Shown: positions 21,898 through 36,700 of the stretch, piece after piece
Numbering within the stretch: the first letter of the stretch is position 1
Layout: each line of letters starts with the position of its first letter
Source: Nemopilema nomurai
Taxonomy: Eukaryota; Cnidaria; Scyphozoa; Rhizostomeae; Rhizostomatidae
DNA: 64,000 bases
Direction of reading: 5' to 3'
Assembly (NCBI GenBank): GCA_003864495.1
Contig: ML133455.1
Span: 3,277,767-3,341,766, forward strand
Notes under the pieces: generated by a model
Seen by the model: only the letters and a program-made list of their open reading frames with translations
Told to the model about the DNA's origin: nothing
Database searches by the model: none
Made by a program: the position numbers and the translations under genes

Positions 21898-22109
21898 GAG
21901 GGTCGAGGAGTTTTTGCACTTTGTACAAAGAGTAACTTAGAGCAAATGCTCCAAGACTTTTGGAGATTGTTCCTTGATTTCTATCTTCGTCTTCACCAAA
22001 GCGGCCTTTCAAGGGCTTCAAGCTGCTCAAATACAGCTTTTCTGCGAATCTTCCAAAAACCTGAAATAACATTCTTATTATGACTGCGCAATTAACGGTG
22101 TTTTTGGAC

Positions 22110-22433
22110 CCCGTTTACACAAGACCTGGAATAGATTGGATCCAAAACCATCGGCGTTAATACGGGATGGGATCAAGGAAGTCCAACATAAACATGGCAC
22201 TATGTCCCCAAGGTCCAACCCTAATATGCCCTGCAACGCAAGCTGCCAACTGCGACAATACCAGAACTCTCTTCCATGCTACAAGCATATTTTTTAAAAA
22301 CTTTCTGGATGCATCTTTTCTTATTAATTCTTCAACACAGTCATTAGTCTGTAGAAAGTAATAAAACACCATAAGTCTCTTTCGACAAGTCACGTAGACG
22401 TAGCTGATCTGGACCCGATCCCGTGTAAACGGG
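22110..22433. mobile_element. Possible non-autonomous element with CCCGTTTACAC ends
   Basis: cccgtttacac (22110-22120) is the exact inverse of gtgtaaacggg (22423-22433), 324 bp apart. The cgtgtaaacg motif recurs at 25009-25171 and 45880, so it seems to mark a repeat family. The minus-strand frame inside (22157-22441) gives no recognisable product. Confidence 0.45.
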
Positions 22434-22469
22434 TGGATCATACGGTATCACCTCTGATCGAGCTATCAA

Positions 22470-22638
22470 AATGCTTGTCACGTGGCAAAATCGAATGGCG
22501 CGAATGACGTGGGCACAGCTGACGCCATGAATTTTCAGTTTTGTTTAACTGTTCTTTCGCCTATATTTCGCTTTTGGGCTTGCTCTGAATTAATCAATAT
22601 TAGAATTGGTCTTCCACCGCATTAGCCAAGACATCAAG
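22470..22638 (+). promoter_or_regulatory. Possible promoter and non-coding first exon of gene 3
   Basis: A strong donor (catcaag|gtaagt, exon end 22638) follows a segment with a CACGTG E-box-like site at 22480 and tgacgtggg (CRE-like) near 22505. No ATG frame leads into the donor. This could be the 5'UTR exon of the gene whose first coding exon is at 24716. Inference only. Confidence 0.3.
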
Positions 22639-23479
22639 GTAAGTTTTAAAGTAGTTTTCCTAATTTAATTGCGTTTACAAAACGAGTCCTCAAATGTGCA
22701 AAGGTGTAATCCGCCATGTTGGCATCGTTACGGGCTCCAAGGAAACAGTATGTTTCCATGGCGCTGCATCCTGTAGATAAAAGCTTCTATTGTGTCTTTG
22801 GAAATGGTCCACGGACAACTGTAAACATTATTGACTGAATAACATAAATAGGTTACGAAAAATTTGTCTGCCTCTATGCAGCCTACCAATATTTTTCTAT
22901 CAGCAGGAAGAAAAGCCATCTCCTTGATGCTTTAAATTCCTGCCAAAGACCGTACCTACACTTTTTGCTGGCAATGCAATGTTGTTAAGTTGACTCTTAA
23001 AAGAAGCTGCCACGAACCAGCAAATGGGCAAGGAAAGGTGAACCTGTAGAATCGGGATTCTCCAAAAAGCAATTTGATGATACGGTGCCAGAGTACTACA
23101 GAGTACCCCACTCCCCTCCCAACTGTGTTGGTCTTGTTAGAAGCCCATGTTACACTGGCAATGACAGGTTTATGTTATTTCTGAGAGGCAAACTGTTTTT
23201 GTAGACTCCCGTTTCCCCGCAAATGGAAAAAGTATCCCCAAGAAAAATCTAGTTTGTAATCAACAGACCCCGTTATTAAGATCCATTATTAAACTCTATT
23301 TTAACCAGTAACAACTTACGTCTAGATGTACTGATAGGCAATAGGTGATCAGGAAACCTGCTCCATCTTTCTGAACCTGTCTCAAGCTAACCATCACATT
23401 TGAAACTAATCTGAGCTGCAACGCCACAACTCTTGAAATTTGCCACACTCCCCAACAAAGGTATAGTGTGCATTTATGG

Positions 23480-24430
23480 AAGACTGTGGCACAAGAAATG
23501 CCATCTTTATTCTAAGAATGATGTCAGAGATGAAGAAGGATCTCTGTGTTTGCTTCCTAGATTATGCTAAGGCTTTTGATACGAATTGGAAATTATGTTA
23601 GTGATTTACTAAACATAGAGAAAGGAATGAGGCAAGGCTGAGTTTTCTCACAAGATTTGTTTAATATACAAGATGAAAAGATCCCATATGAAAGAGAAGA
23701 CCATCAGGGAATAGTTATTATTGGAAGCAAAATTGATAAGCCGCCGCGACATACAGATGATACCTTATCAATAGCCGGGACTGAAAATGATTTCCAGAAG
23801 ATGGCCAACAAAATTAAATCAGAAAGAAAGAAAACGGGGTTATTAATCAACCGCAAAAAGAAAGAATGTACGGTGATCACAAAAAAGATGGCAGTCCTTT
23901 GGACCTTGAACATCTGGATTGGGGAAAATGAAATGAAGCAGGTAACCCACTTCAACTACTTGGAGAGCCGAATAACATCGGATGGAAGTTGTGGAAAAGA
24001 AATTTGGCAAAGAATCGCATTGGAAGAAAGCATTTTCGGGACCTGAAGAATGTGTGACCTGAATATGTCTTTGGCAACAAGCTGCAAGTACTAGAGTGTT
24101 ATGTACTACCTGCTTTCACTTATTGAGGTAAAGTTGGTAAATGGCCACGGTGCTAGAAGGCAAAATAATCGCAGTAAAATTGTGGTTTCTGAATGCTGCG
24201 AACGAAGCGGTATTACAGAGAATAGGAAGACAGAGGGTACTACTCAGTTTGATAAGGAAACGACAGTTGAGCTTCCTAGGTCATTGCTTAAGAAAAGAGG
24301 GTTTGGAAACGTGAACTCTTACAGAGAAAATGGTGAGAGACAGAGGACTGCAAAGAACCACTTTCATGGGCACTCTGGCAAATCACATAGGCATGCTTGC
24401 AAAATCTATCATACATGCGGCATTTGATAG
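23480..24430 (+). pseudogene. Non-LTR retrotransposon (LINE) reverse transcriptase relic
   Basis: Order and motifs follow LINE reverse transcriptases. FLDYAKAFD is near 23550, IEKGMRQG near 23620, and a decayed active site HTDDT near 23750 where YADD is expected. INRKKKECTVI, then HFNYLESRITSDG follow near 23850-23980, LQVLECYVLPAFTY near 24085-24120 and a shifted frame to about 24430. Stops interrupt it (after MRQG and TFY) and frames shift, so it is dead. It sits in the proposed first intron of gene 3. The exact clade is unclear. Confidence 0.75.
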
Positions 24431-24715
24431 ACAGTACTGGATCATCTGGTACAAGGACATTAACTCGAGGGAATTCCTATTTTGCTTTTTGCCTATTTGC
24501 AAAGCTCTGTTGCCACCGACGGACAACATGTTTTTGCGAGCGGAAAAGCATCTGAAGAATCGATTTAAAAGGGGAGAAGTTTCTTAGTGAGAACAACGAT
24601 TCAAAGGGCTATTCGATCGAGTGATCCGATAAGAAAGGCAAAATTTGCTAGATTTGAAAATTAAAGAGGGTTTTCCTGCGTCATCAGGTGTAAGGTGTTC
24701 TTGTTACGCCAACAG

Positions 24716-27700
24716 ATGCCCGATGACAGTCAACCAGAGAGTCCAAACGTTGTCGTGCTGCCAGTTGAGAGATCAAACCCAGGAACACCTGTTGGAGAGA
24801 AGGTGCTTCGCTCAGATGGTAAGTAGTTCTATTGCCAGTGTCCAAAATGGCCTTCAATTTCTTTCCCTCGCAGAGGCCTTGCTCGAGGTTTGCAATTTTG
24901 ACAGAAGCTATCAGCACCATGCTTCGATTTGCAAGGAAACTCAAAACAACTTCTGTCAAATTTCCCGCCTCGTTATCGGTCCGCCGGAGAACTAATACAG
25001 ATAGACCATTTACACGGTGCCGGATAACTTTGAGGTCGTCTAGCTAGAAGGATCAAAAGTTGTACGGCTAACCGAATCACCTTTGATACGGATAGCCCAG
25101 TGATCGTGTAAACGGAAGGCCTATCCGTATAACATTCTATCCAGATCAAAAGTAATCCGGCATCGTGTAAACGCAGCCATAGATTAAAAAACTGGGTAGT
25201 TATCTTTCAATGATGTGCTTAAAGCAACAACACTTACTGTTATTATCACTTTAGTCTGCTTTGATAGTCACTTTCTATCGAGCTTACTACAAGTATGGTA
25301 TAGTCACTTTTCGCTATGGATCTCTTTATTCTTGTTCATTAATGTTCATAAGGTAGCTTTTTTCCTGCATTTTGAAATGCTTTTTCATCATTTGCCGACG
25401 TATCAATTGTCAAATCGATAACCTAAAATATCAAATTTTCTAGAATCAAATCAAGATATAACCGATGAAAGTGCGCCACACCACAATGAAAGGAGAGTAA
25501 TTGTCAGTGGACAGAAAAAATATCTTCTGTCTAGTTCAAAAGCCAGTGGTGAGTTGAAACGATCTTGGCCTATTTAAATAGTTGTAAATGGCAGGAAACC
25601 GTAATTTCACCAAAAATAAAAAAAATTCAAGATGCGACGAATCTCAGTTTTCATTTCATTATCAGGTTATCAGTCAACGTTTAAGAGCCTGCGCTGTCCT
25701 CCGTTTTCAGAATACAGATCGTAAAGAACTAGGCCATGTTCGTTCATATGTATAAGGAGAAAAACATTCAGCTACTGTGCGTCCAGTGATGGCGCTAGAA
25801 AATCTCTGACGGAAGTGCTTCACCTTCCGACGGGAAGGAGGGGCCTAGGAGATCAGAGATAAAGCAAAGCATCCCAGTTGCAATGAGATGCACAAGCATG
25901 AAGATTACAATAGGCAAGAATTAAACCAACAAGAGTCAACAGTTGATTTGAGCAGCTGGGCTCAAAATGTGTAAATGTATAGCTTTAACTACTAACAACT
26001 TCTTTCTTAGTTACCAATCTAAATTTGAGACCCGGACAGACAGTCGCACCATTCCTTGTCACAACTTCCAATGGTGCCAAGTGCATAGTTGTGATAAATG
26101 CATCCGAATCTGTTGATTCGTCCAAGATTAAAGAGGCATCGTCGGGTGATGGCGTTCTCCTTGGAAATAAAGATGTATTCCTTCCGCAAATAACGGACGA
26201 AAATGGCGAAGATGACATGGATGCTGGTACGCCTTTTACCACATTACGCCCATGGCTGGTGTTTTATGGCTAAGTAGCATGTCTTCTACATTTTATCATT
26301 TAATCTTTGTTCATTTTTAAATACTAGACTTGACGCAAGTTCTTCCGTCTAGACGTCTAGTCTAGTCCAAGCGTGCTAACATGAACAGAGAGTGTGCAGA
26401 AAACACATGAGCAAAACATGAATTATTACTACTGGTAGACGCTCTCTCTGTTGATAACTCTTTCTTGAGCATTCAGCTTGAAATTGAACAGACATCAAAA
26501 ATAAAAAAGCCATGTGCCTTGAAAAATGTGATTTCCTAGCATTGTTTCCTGGAAATCGGCCAAAGGTAATCGTGGTCGAAGAATCAAAAAATGGGAAGAA
26601 GAATTTCTGTATGCAAATGTATTGCTGGGAGATTCAACACTTTCATATTAAGTTTTTAGTAAAAACTGGCTTTGTTAGATTTCAGTGATGAAAATGGTGA
26701 AAAGATCACTGTTAGTGGAAGTGATGAAATCTATACGATAGAAGGAAAGAAGTCAGCCGCTATTGAATCGAACGAAGGTGAGTCTTGACAGTTTTATGCG
26801 ATTGAGGGGCAATTCACTCTTGGAAATAGCGTACGGGATTTCCTCGGAAACAATAGGATTTCCAGGGATTTGTTATAAAACAAAAGGATTTTCACAAAAA
26901 ATGTGCGAGATTTTTTGGAGGGATTTGCCCCTCGTATGCGATGAAGTCCAATTTCTATAGATTCTGTAGCAAAGTCCAATTAAATTCAGAATCATAGTTG
27001 GATTGTGGTCCTTCTCTAGCTCTTGTAGCTCGTGAAAGTGCAGCTCGTGGGATTTTCGTGGGATTATCGAGTTTTCCTTTGTGGTCCAATCAGAGGGTCA
27101 TCTCTCGATGCATGTTGGTTAGCTTCGATCGTAGCTGCGATCGTGCCTATAATAAAGCTAAAACCTCTATTACACCGGTTCTTATTTCTAACGGGTTGTT
27201 GCTCGGACGAGCAAAGACTTGGCTCAATTGAGAATCTAATAAGAAGCTAATAAGAATACGAAGATACGAGTCAACTAGATGAATTTCGCCCACCTACCGT
27301 AGTATATGCAAACCTGGTTTAACTTCTCAAGATAATATATGGTCAGCTTAGCGTTTATCATTAACAACTTAATATAGAATCAACAAGTCACCTTCAGGAA
27401 TCATCCCATGTAACAAGGATGGCTAGGCGCGAGGCTAGGCGCGAGGCTAGGCGTGTGCATGACACCAATTTAAACGATCCAGGTTGACGTCATCGATTTT
27501 GTATCTCACTATCTACGGATCTTTTACAAAAGTGAACATCAGAATTGAAATCTTCATCTTTCAATTACCCAGAAAATCATGTTGTTTGGACCGTTCGGTC
27601 GCGAGTTACTTTGATTTGAATATTTGAATTTTTCTTTTGATCTGACCCTAATTTGGGTTTATCAACAGCCTGACGGCCTAAACAAATTTCAGCATGAAGA

Positions 27701-30700
27701 TTCCAATTCTATTATCCACTTTTTCCAAATGTGAAGTTAACAATTATCCTGGATTGGAGAATACCGAAATATAACTTTTGCCTATAAAACCAGTGAAATA
27801 CAAATGCACAAAAAATTCGTAAATTTTTCATCATAAAAAGAAGCTTTGAAAAATCGGGAAAAAAATAGTTATGAATAATTATTCCAAAACTTTATCAAAA
27901 GATTTCACCTGGTTTATCTCCTTGTACAGGTAATCTTTATCTGGCGAGATCTTTATGTGTCAAAAGCAATTTCTTCGAGTTTGAGAATGATTTCGTTTAG
28001 CTTCAAGAGCAATATTTCTTTGATAATTGAGGTCATGCGAGAGAGCTTTCTCTCAATCCTGTCCAGTGGCTTGCGCAATGGTGCTAGTGGAACCAGGCAC
28101 CACCAACGATTCTCAAAAAAGATATAAAATTAACATTTTATTTCATGTGTCTATTTCTTGTAGACCAGAAAAATTTCCCGTAATAATCTTCTTCCGCATG
28201 AACTCCATTTTGGCACATGGTGCTTGTCTGCTACGTATTCCGCAATTTTTTTGGCTCAACATAGCAATACGCAGGTTTTGCGAGTTCTGGGGCTAGCCCC
28301 AAAAATCTGTGAAATAAGCCAATCAAATACTTCCCAGATTCAACAATAAAACTCGCAGAGCCTTCTGATTGGTTAATCACAATTGCCTACGTCGTCGCTA
28401 GCTAAAACTAGCCCTAAGCAATTGAACTCGGTATTTCGTCGTTACTTCATGAAAGAAATAACGTATTTTGATTCCAGACTTTAGATTGCAAGTGTCTCGT
28501 ACTTTAGCTTTACTAGAATGAACGAAGTTGATAATCTGTTACAAACTCCTTATTTCGATTAGCAATTGAAGAGGAGTTTGAAGTGAAAAGGCTAGGCCCA
28601 TATCATCCATTGTGCAAAAATCGTCTAGAAGCGTTAGAGTTTTTTTGAAAGAAAACTGTGGCTGATAGCTTGAGTAAGAAGCCGATTTTTTGTTTTTCTA
28701 GCATTTTGCTTATATATTACTGGAAACAACCAAGATGATGAAAAGAATAGACATGTTTTTAAAGAAATAATAAACTGTACTGAAAATTCTGTGGCACCCA
28801 CGATTTTCTTGGGTTTTGTGAATTTAATGGCACATTTAGGCAGTCAAATGGCTGATCATTGGGGCATGCTTTATATAGATAGATGGGTAGATAGATTCAA
28901 GGGCAGAGTAGTTGAAGAGTTTGTGAGGCTCAAAAATAGACGAATGAACTTATAAAAAGAGTCTAATTTAAATCATCATCCCAGTATTCATAATTTACTA
29001 CAGTCTCTGTTTATATTATATACTTTTCATGTTTATTATATATTCAACTTTTCAGTGTATTACTCTCCTAACAAATTTATTACCCGCAAAATCTCCGATG
29101 TGCAAATTGTTTTGTCTCTAGCTCTAGGCATAGAAAATTCTCATGTTTATACCGCAGTAACAAGCTCCACCAGTGAATTCCCCCACAAGCCGCCACAGAC
29201 CTGTCCATGTTCCAACAACAACAACAAAAACCCAACAGAAAACAAAGCAAATGTCAAACATAAGTAAAAGAAGCCAAAGGGGGTAGGGGGGGCATTCCGC
29301 ACAACGGGCGGGACATGTTTTCTTCGATGGGGCTATTCCATTTTGATTCGGGCTGAACTACGGTTTGCAAAACGAATAACCCCGTCTCGCGCTGTTAAGA
29401 ATCCTATTGTCTTTCACAATTTCCATCTTTGTTTTGGAGTTTAAATCTTTTGAATTGCAAAACTTTTGGAGATCACGGAAAAGGGGAAACATCGTTGCGA
29501 ACTTGTCACCTGGTTTTGGTCAGCGTTTGGTCAGTTTTCCACCGAAAAAGTACTTTAAGTTTGTGAAAAACCTGATTCTGCTGTTGCACGCTGTTATCAA
29601 GTCTTGTATTTATGTTACTACCGTCTAGCGTTCTGGAGTTGATTCTCCAATTTTACGAATCGTCAGGGTGTCTCAATATTGTGGTTCGTCAGTTTTCTCT
29701 CTTGTTGTTAGATCAGGGGCGGATCCAGAAATATTAGTGACCGATGCGTGTATGTGCCTTGCAAACACGTTCGCTCGCACGAAAACCTTGTCGGCAAAAT
29801 CTTAACAAGAAGAATGAAAAATTTATGAAGACATAGATTGCCGATTATTCTGCGAACCGTGCGTTGCGCAAGGTCAGAGTCGCGAAAGTGAATAATATGA
29901 ATATTTATACTGAATAAAAACACTTCCGCAAATCATTGCAGTTATTAAAGGGGTCCTAGTTACAATTGCAATGCAACAATAAAGTAGCTTTTAAAAAGTT
30001 GAGAAATATATTTACGACGGTTTATTTAGAGGGTTGCAGCGACATCAATTTCGACTGAAACTGGGGTCATCAAATGGAGTGGTTTTTTTAGAAATAAATG
30101 AACGAAGATGCTCGCCTTAAGTGAATCCCAAACGTGTTGCATCTCCATATAATATAGACAATGGTACTCTCGCTCTTCAACAGGATCAAGTCGAGGAGAA
30201 TGGTCCTAACAGTTCTTTGTCTTATTTTCCTGTTTGTAGATATAGAACCACGTGTACGGGAGGAGATGCAAATTGCAAAGAACACGAATGACATACACGT
30301 GCAAAAGTAATTTTCTCTTCTCAAAACCCTCTCGCAATCAGGGGTAGATCTAGCAAAAATAGCCAGGGGTGGATCTGACTAATGCAACTCTGTGCCGTGA
30401 GGGACAGGCGGTGGAGAATTGAAGAAGGTGGGGGAAAATCCAGGTCCTTTTAAGCACGCCGGCTAGGCCCTTTAGGCAAGGCAATGCCACCAGGTCAGCA
30501 CGAAGATCCTTAGCGTTATATGTGTTGGAAATCACAGCTTTGTTATAAATTTCAGGATAGTTGTCTTTCACTGTAAAACTAAAACGTTTACGAAAGTTAT
30601 TACGATCAAAAATACATTCCCCATATCTGTGGATACCCTAAGAAGAAGGAAAACATGACTTCAAATAAGCATTGATACATTTAAACAATGATATCAAAAT

Positions 30701-33700
30701 TAATGTTGAAGAAAGGATAAATAAATTTGCTAGGCTAAATTAAACAAGAATATGTCTTTTAGATGGACAATTTCTTTGTGAAATATGTTTCATACTAGAT
30801 GTCAAGCAGCTTATCCAGAATGGACTTCGAAATAAGTTGCGGTCGTGAGTTTACTTCTTTCTTTGCAATCCTGACCTGATATCTAATGTAAAAGAGAATC
30901 TAGCATAGCAATCATTAGTTTTTATTCTATCTATATTTTTGATACAGTTGTATGTAGTTCAACGTTGCATGTCTTTACACGTTAGCCATGGGGGTAGTCA
31001 TTATCTTTCGCTCCCGTTGGTATCATCTATTGCAGTATAGTTACTTAGTAGCTAATAGCACAATACTAGAGAAAGCAAGCTAGACTTTGGACACAGACTT
31101 TGGAGATAGACATTGTAATTAAGCCCCTGCAATTAAGAACTAATTCAGCAAATCGACAAATAAATGTTAAATATTCCTTTCAGTAAAATTCGTTATCTGT
31201 TCTAGTCTTTTTTCAAGAATTAATCAAGATCCTAATGTCTGTGCAATTGAATCAGGCTCTCGGCGTCCAAATCTCGGTCATGAATTCCTCCTCTGCCAAA
31301 TAGGACTGCTGATTTTTGTGGATTTTATCCTTGCTCGTTGCTGTTTAAGTTGCCACGGATTGCTGTTGTTTTCGTGCTAGTATTTCGGACTTATTTGAAT
31401 AGTTGCACTATCATTGTGCAATCTTAACATATGAATTGGACTAGTTGAATAGTGCAGCTTTGATGTTCTTGCACAGCAGAGGACTCGGGACTAGTGCGTT
31501 TTGCGCGAGCCTTTGTTTCAAAACAAACGAATGTCAAATTTTTTTGATTGACACTAGTGAGCCTGAATCTTTTGGGATACCGTAAATCCTCGAATTAGCC
31601 CCCTGGGGGCTTATTCGTTTTCGACATTCTTGGATGGGGGCTTATTCGAGGGGGGGGGGCTTATAAACTTTTTTGGAACATGCCACATAAAAATATAATT
31701 TTGGAAATTTCTTTCTTTTCATAATATAGAAAATAGCCTAAATATAAAGTAACATTTGATTAAATTATTAACAAAAATATAAATTTTTGTGGTAATTCAC
31801 TAAAATGCCAAAGGCAACCTCAGGAGTCAAAAATCAACAAATCGAGGGGGCTTATTGAGAATTTGTAGTTCTAGGGTGGGGCTTATTCGAGGGGGGGGGG
31901 GGCTTATTGAAAATTTGTAGTTCGCAATTAGTATCGTCGGCATCATTCTTGATAGAAAGCCTCTACGTACAGCCTGTGTTACAATAATATAATTTGCAAA
32001 ATGATCAACCTTATGTTGTTTATTCATAGATTTATTCCCTTCCAATAGCATGTCAGTTTAAAGGTAACAGTCTGTTTAACTGGTGTATTGCTTGTCGATA
32101 AGAGTCACAAAAGTTATCACAGCACCTTTTTGACCTAGGCTAATTGGGCATTGTCAGTAGGACATTCCGCTTTCATTTCAAGTAAAGCAATCTAAATCTA
32201 TGCTTGTGCAGTGAATGTTAACCCTCGGACAGAGGCGGTATGTCACAGCTGCATCGGCTCCAGTGGCACCAAAGGTGTCAAATTGCTGCCCTTCAAGGTA
32301 CGTTTTTGCGTCTGTCAAAAGAGACAATGCAGTGCTTCTCAGGTTTTCTTCTTCGGTAACAAATTTTATAGTATTAATAGTTTAAGTCTTTCCAGTGTAC
32401 TTTCCATTTTTTATGAATTGTAAGCTGTCAATGAATGCAACGTACAAGCTTGGCAAATGTGTGAAAATGATCTCAACTTTAGCATGATGCAAATTTTGCG
32501 CCAACCAGAACAATATTTTATATATAGAGTGGACTTAATAAAAAACTTGAAAGAAATGATCGGAACCAAATTTGAAGATGATTATAAATAATTGAATGGT
32601 GTACCAAAGCTTAATGGAACGAAGGGAATTAAACAGCACGCTTACTATTCTGCTTTTAAATTTTTACGAAAAAAGTACCATACCTTTTCGCCCTACTGCA
32701 AAAAAGGACTTTAACGAGTTTTAAATTGACGAAACAACTCGGGCCAAAGTATTTCATGATCTGAAAACCTGGAAAAATCTGTTCCCCTTCCACTATTCTT
32801 TTTATTAATTTTTTAATCTTATCTCCTCCTCGGTAAAGACGCACAGTAGTTTTTTTATCTTAATGTTTCCACTAGTGATATAATCACTTTCAACATAAAA
32901 GTCTAAGTGATTACGAAAACATTAGAAGATCAAAACAGCTTATATTGTCAAATTTCAATATTGCCTAAAGTTGAAACCCGACCAGTTGCAGACGAATCAC
33001 ATCGCTTTGGCCGTCGCGGGCTAACCAAACCACACAAGCTCCCCCACCCACAACCAAGGGATGGTACCTCTGTGTGCGGATCCAGAAAACCGGGTAGAAT
33101 TTGGGTGTGGCTTTCAGAATATCATTTGAAATAAGATCTATTGCATAAAGCATGTTGATAATTTAAAGTGAAGTCTAGATAAATTCACACCCTTCTAAGC
33201 AGCGGCTGTATTTGTTTAGATTCTTTCCAAAAGTTAAGTGCATTCCATAACTGGGATGGTCGGCTAACGCTCGTTAGCTTGCCAGAAAATGAACGCACCT
33301 GGGTGGACAACAATTTTGATGTAACCTACTTTTCTCACCAAAATACTCTATTTGTTGTCTATCCAGAACCAACCTTTGAAAAATTTTGCTTTCTTTGTGT
33401 AGTTAAGTTTGTTGGAGTGCTCGTTTGATTGTCAGCAGTTGTAAATTCGATTTCGTTTTATTCACATCGTGGATTCTTAATGTTTAGAATTGGTTAATCT
33501 AACAGAAACATCACGAAAATAAGTAAAGCCAATTGCCGATATGCTTTTATCTTGCTCAATCCAATCTTTACGGCCTACAATAAAACCATGACCAACTCCT
33601 GACTCATTCTGGCTAAATTGCTAGGTCTCAGTTTTTTTGTTTGTTTTACATTTAATAAGCTTTCGACTAATTTACATAACAATTAAAGGCATTGAATCAT

Positions 33701-36700
33701 GATAAATGGAAAGCGTATACCCAAATTGCTGAGTCATTTTGATGGCGTCGCTAATCTGATTGGCTGTCAAGCAAACTGCACACATGATGTTTTAAACTCG
33801 CAGTTGATGTCTGATCACATGAAAGCCAATTTATCACATGAAAACAGACAACAGCCCGTGGAAAAGCGCTGTTTACCACGACTCAATGCTTCACAATAGA
33901 TAGAAATAGTGGAACCATGGGATGAGTAATGTATGTTGTGTCCCTGTGTCCAATATTGAGGATTATGCTCAGGAAGTTGTCGTTTTGGCTATGTCCGTCT
34001 ATCTGGCGATCCTCTGAACAAGCTATCTCCATGCTGATCTGTTCATTGCTGCTTCGTTAAGTTGATGTAAGGACATCCCAGTTAATTCTATCAATACATC
34101 CAGCCATCTTGTTCTCTGCCTGCCTTGTCTTCTTGTTCCCTCTATCTTTCCAAACATAATGTCTTTTTCTATCCTACTAGCTCGTTCAAAGAAGACCAGC
34201 GAATTTCTTTCTTTGTTGCCATCAGTTAATTTCCATGATCAAATTAAAATTTGCATATGTTTTAGCAAATTTACAGTGTACGAATGTTCATGCTGAAGTG
34301 TAGCTGGGTATTTAAGCCGCACTACGCGAAGATTAAAGGAAAGAATAAAGCAGCATTGGCGTATCTAGTGGGGTGCCAAGGGTCATATGTGGGTATGGGT
34401 GCCGTTTGGGGCTGTGCAGACGGCGCTACAGTTGAACTACACCTCATTAAGAAGGAGGCAGTCGTACAGGCTTTTCAGTCCGCATAATAGAGCGAACTAG
34501 ATCATAGGATCTAGGCCACATTAGCCTCTCCCCCCCCTTGTTTGCTATCTTCCACTTATAAAGATAGTGATTGGCTGTATTTAGCGAAGGAGTACTGTTT
34601 TTACAGCTAATGATTTTTCTGCACCCATTAGACTGTCTTGCCCAAAAGTCTGCCCTCTTGATGGTGTAGAACATCAGTCAGAAATTGAAATTTGTGGGTG
34701 AGGGGTTGTTGGGATCTCTCGGTGGGAGAAAGGGAATCTGCATAATTTCTCAACTCTGAAAAATCAATGACCATCACATCCTGAAAGCTATCCCAAGTGA
34801 GCCCCAGCACTTTTATGGTAGTGCAGCTTCAGGAGAGGGTAAACCAGTTGAAGAACGCGCATATGTTTCATTGTCCTCAAACTGTTGAGACTGGTTGGGT
34901 ACCTTTGTGTCCTTGCTTAAACCCTCAAACTCCTGTATATTGTGAAGGACCGATTCGTCATTCGTACGCCATTTACGATGATTGAAACCACGCTTGCTAA
35001 TATAGTCTTAGGTTTGTGATAAACTTGCAGCGCCTCCTCAGTAGTAGCGACTGAGCAAGAAAGATCATCGGCGTACAAATCCTTTAAAACCTTGGTCACC
35101 TGTGGCTCTTGTTGTTCAAACAAAGAAACATGTTTCTTAATTGTGGCATCTTAAATTGATGGACTTAATTGATGCATAAACCAAAAGGCACCCGGCAAAA
35201 ACGCAATTCAACTATTTCAGGGCATTCCTTAGAAACATTCTGAAACCAGAGAAACCTCAAATAATCTCTGTTCGATTCTTTAATACTTATTTGGTGAAAT
35301 GCCTTCTCAATATCTGCACAAAGGGCAATTGAATGACTCCGGAAACGAAGAATCGTGTTGAACAATAAAGGCATGTGATTTTCACCCAGCTCAAGGTTAT
35401 AATTAAGAGATGACGTTACCTTTTTGAGCTTGGCACTTCAGTAAAATACAATACGAACTTCTGTAGTGTCATGATTTTCACGGACAACACAATGGTGATG
35501 TAAATAATGGCCGTTGTCCTCATCCTTCCCTTGTTTGGCAACACGTTCAATGATGTTGCTGTCAAGTTGCTCCTTAATGATATTGTCGTATTGCTGCAAT
35601 AATGGCTGATTAAGGCGGAACATTTGATATAGGCGGAGCAAGCGGTCCTTACACAATTCATAATTTGAAGGCAAATAATCAATTGAATATGACTTGAAAG
35701 GCAAACTCACTTCATATCTTTCGCCATTGAAAGAAATTGCTTAACATCAGTGCATTGATTCGCCTCTAAAGACTCCTTTACACCTTCGTCATATATAGCT
35801 GCTTTGTGGAAGCCACATGCTTCATGTTTCCAGAATTCCTTTAGTGCTGAAAGAATTTCCTGGTTCTTATTCTCGACTGATGTTGCTTTTTCAAAACCTT
35901 CTATGATCAAATGAGAAGATGAAAAATTAGAAATGAATTGAATTCGAGCGTGAGAGTTCTCTTTTCTTTTTTAGGATTTAACAGCTACTCCCAGGTTGCA
36001 ACAACAGAACAAAAACCCTGCAGAAAACAATTAAAACTTCAAAAATAAACAAAGTAAATAAAACGAGGTTGGGGGGACACAACCTGAAAAGGTCCTCAGA
36101 GTTATTATCCAACCAAATTTGCTTCTAATTGCAACAGGCTCGAGGTCACCTCCCCTCGTAACCTCACCTAAAATGAAACCAAAATAATAATCAAGGCCAA
36201 TCAACAAATCAATAGACTTATGATTATCATTTGAGCAGTCAGCTAACTCAAGATCCTGCAAATGGGCAAACTTGCGAACGTCTACGCTTGTAGATAAAGG
36301 CGCGCAAAGAACATTGCGGCTAAGTGCGCGAACGGGTATGGAATTACCATCACTTGTGGTTACATTTAGCACTACCGAATCACATTCAAACTTATTATAC
36401 TTATGCGAACCAAATGTGTTGAGCCGCAATGACTCTACCGAGTTTTTCTTCCGCCTGTCTGTGATTTAACTACGTTGACTGCCACTATCGAAGAGAATCG
36501 TAATCTTGTCGCCGCGTGATTCATCTTCCCATGTGTATACCTTATTTCTTTCTCTGTTGTCCTTTCGAATTGTGAAGAGCACAATGATGAGTAGTGTTTT
36601 CTTCCGCAATGTTTACACCGCTTATTTCCAAAACAGGCCTTTGCTGTGTGACCAGGCTTGAGGCATACAAAACAACATCTCGATTTAAACAAAATATCTT

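Noticed and set aside
22157..22441. 94-codon minus ORF as a transposase N-terminus
   Set aside because: No recognisable motif; it lies wholly within a short inverted-end element.
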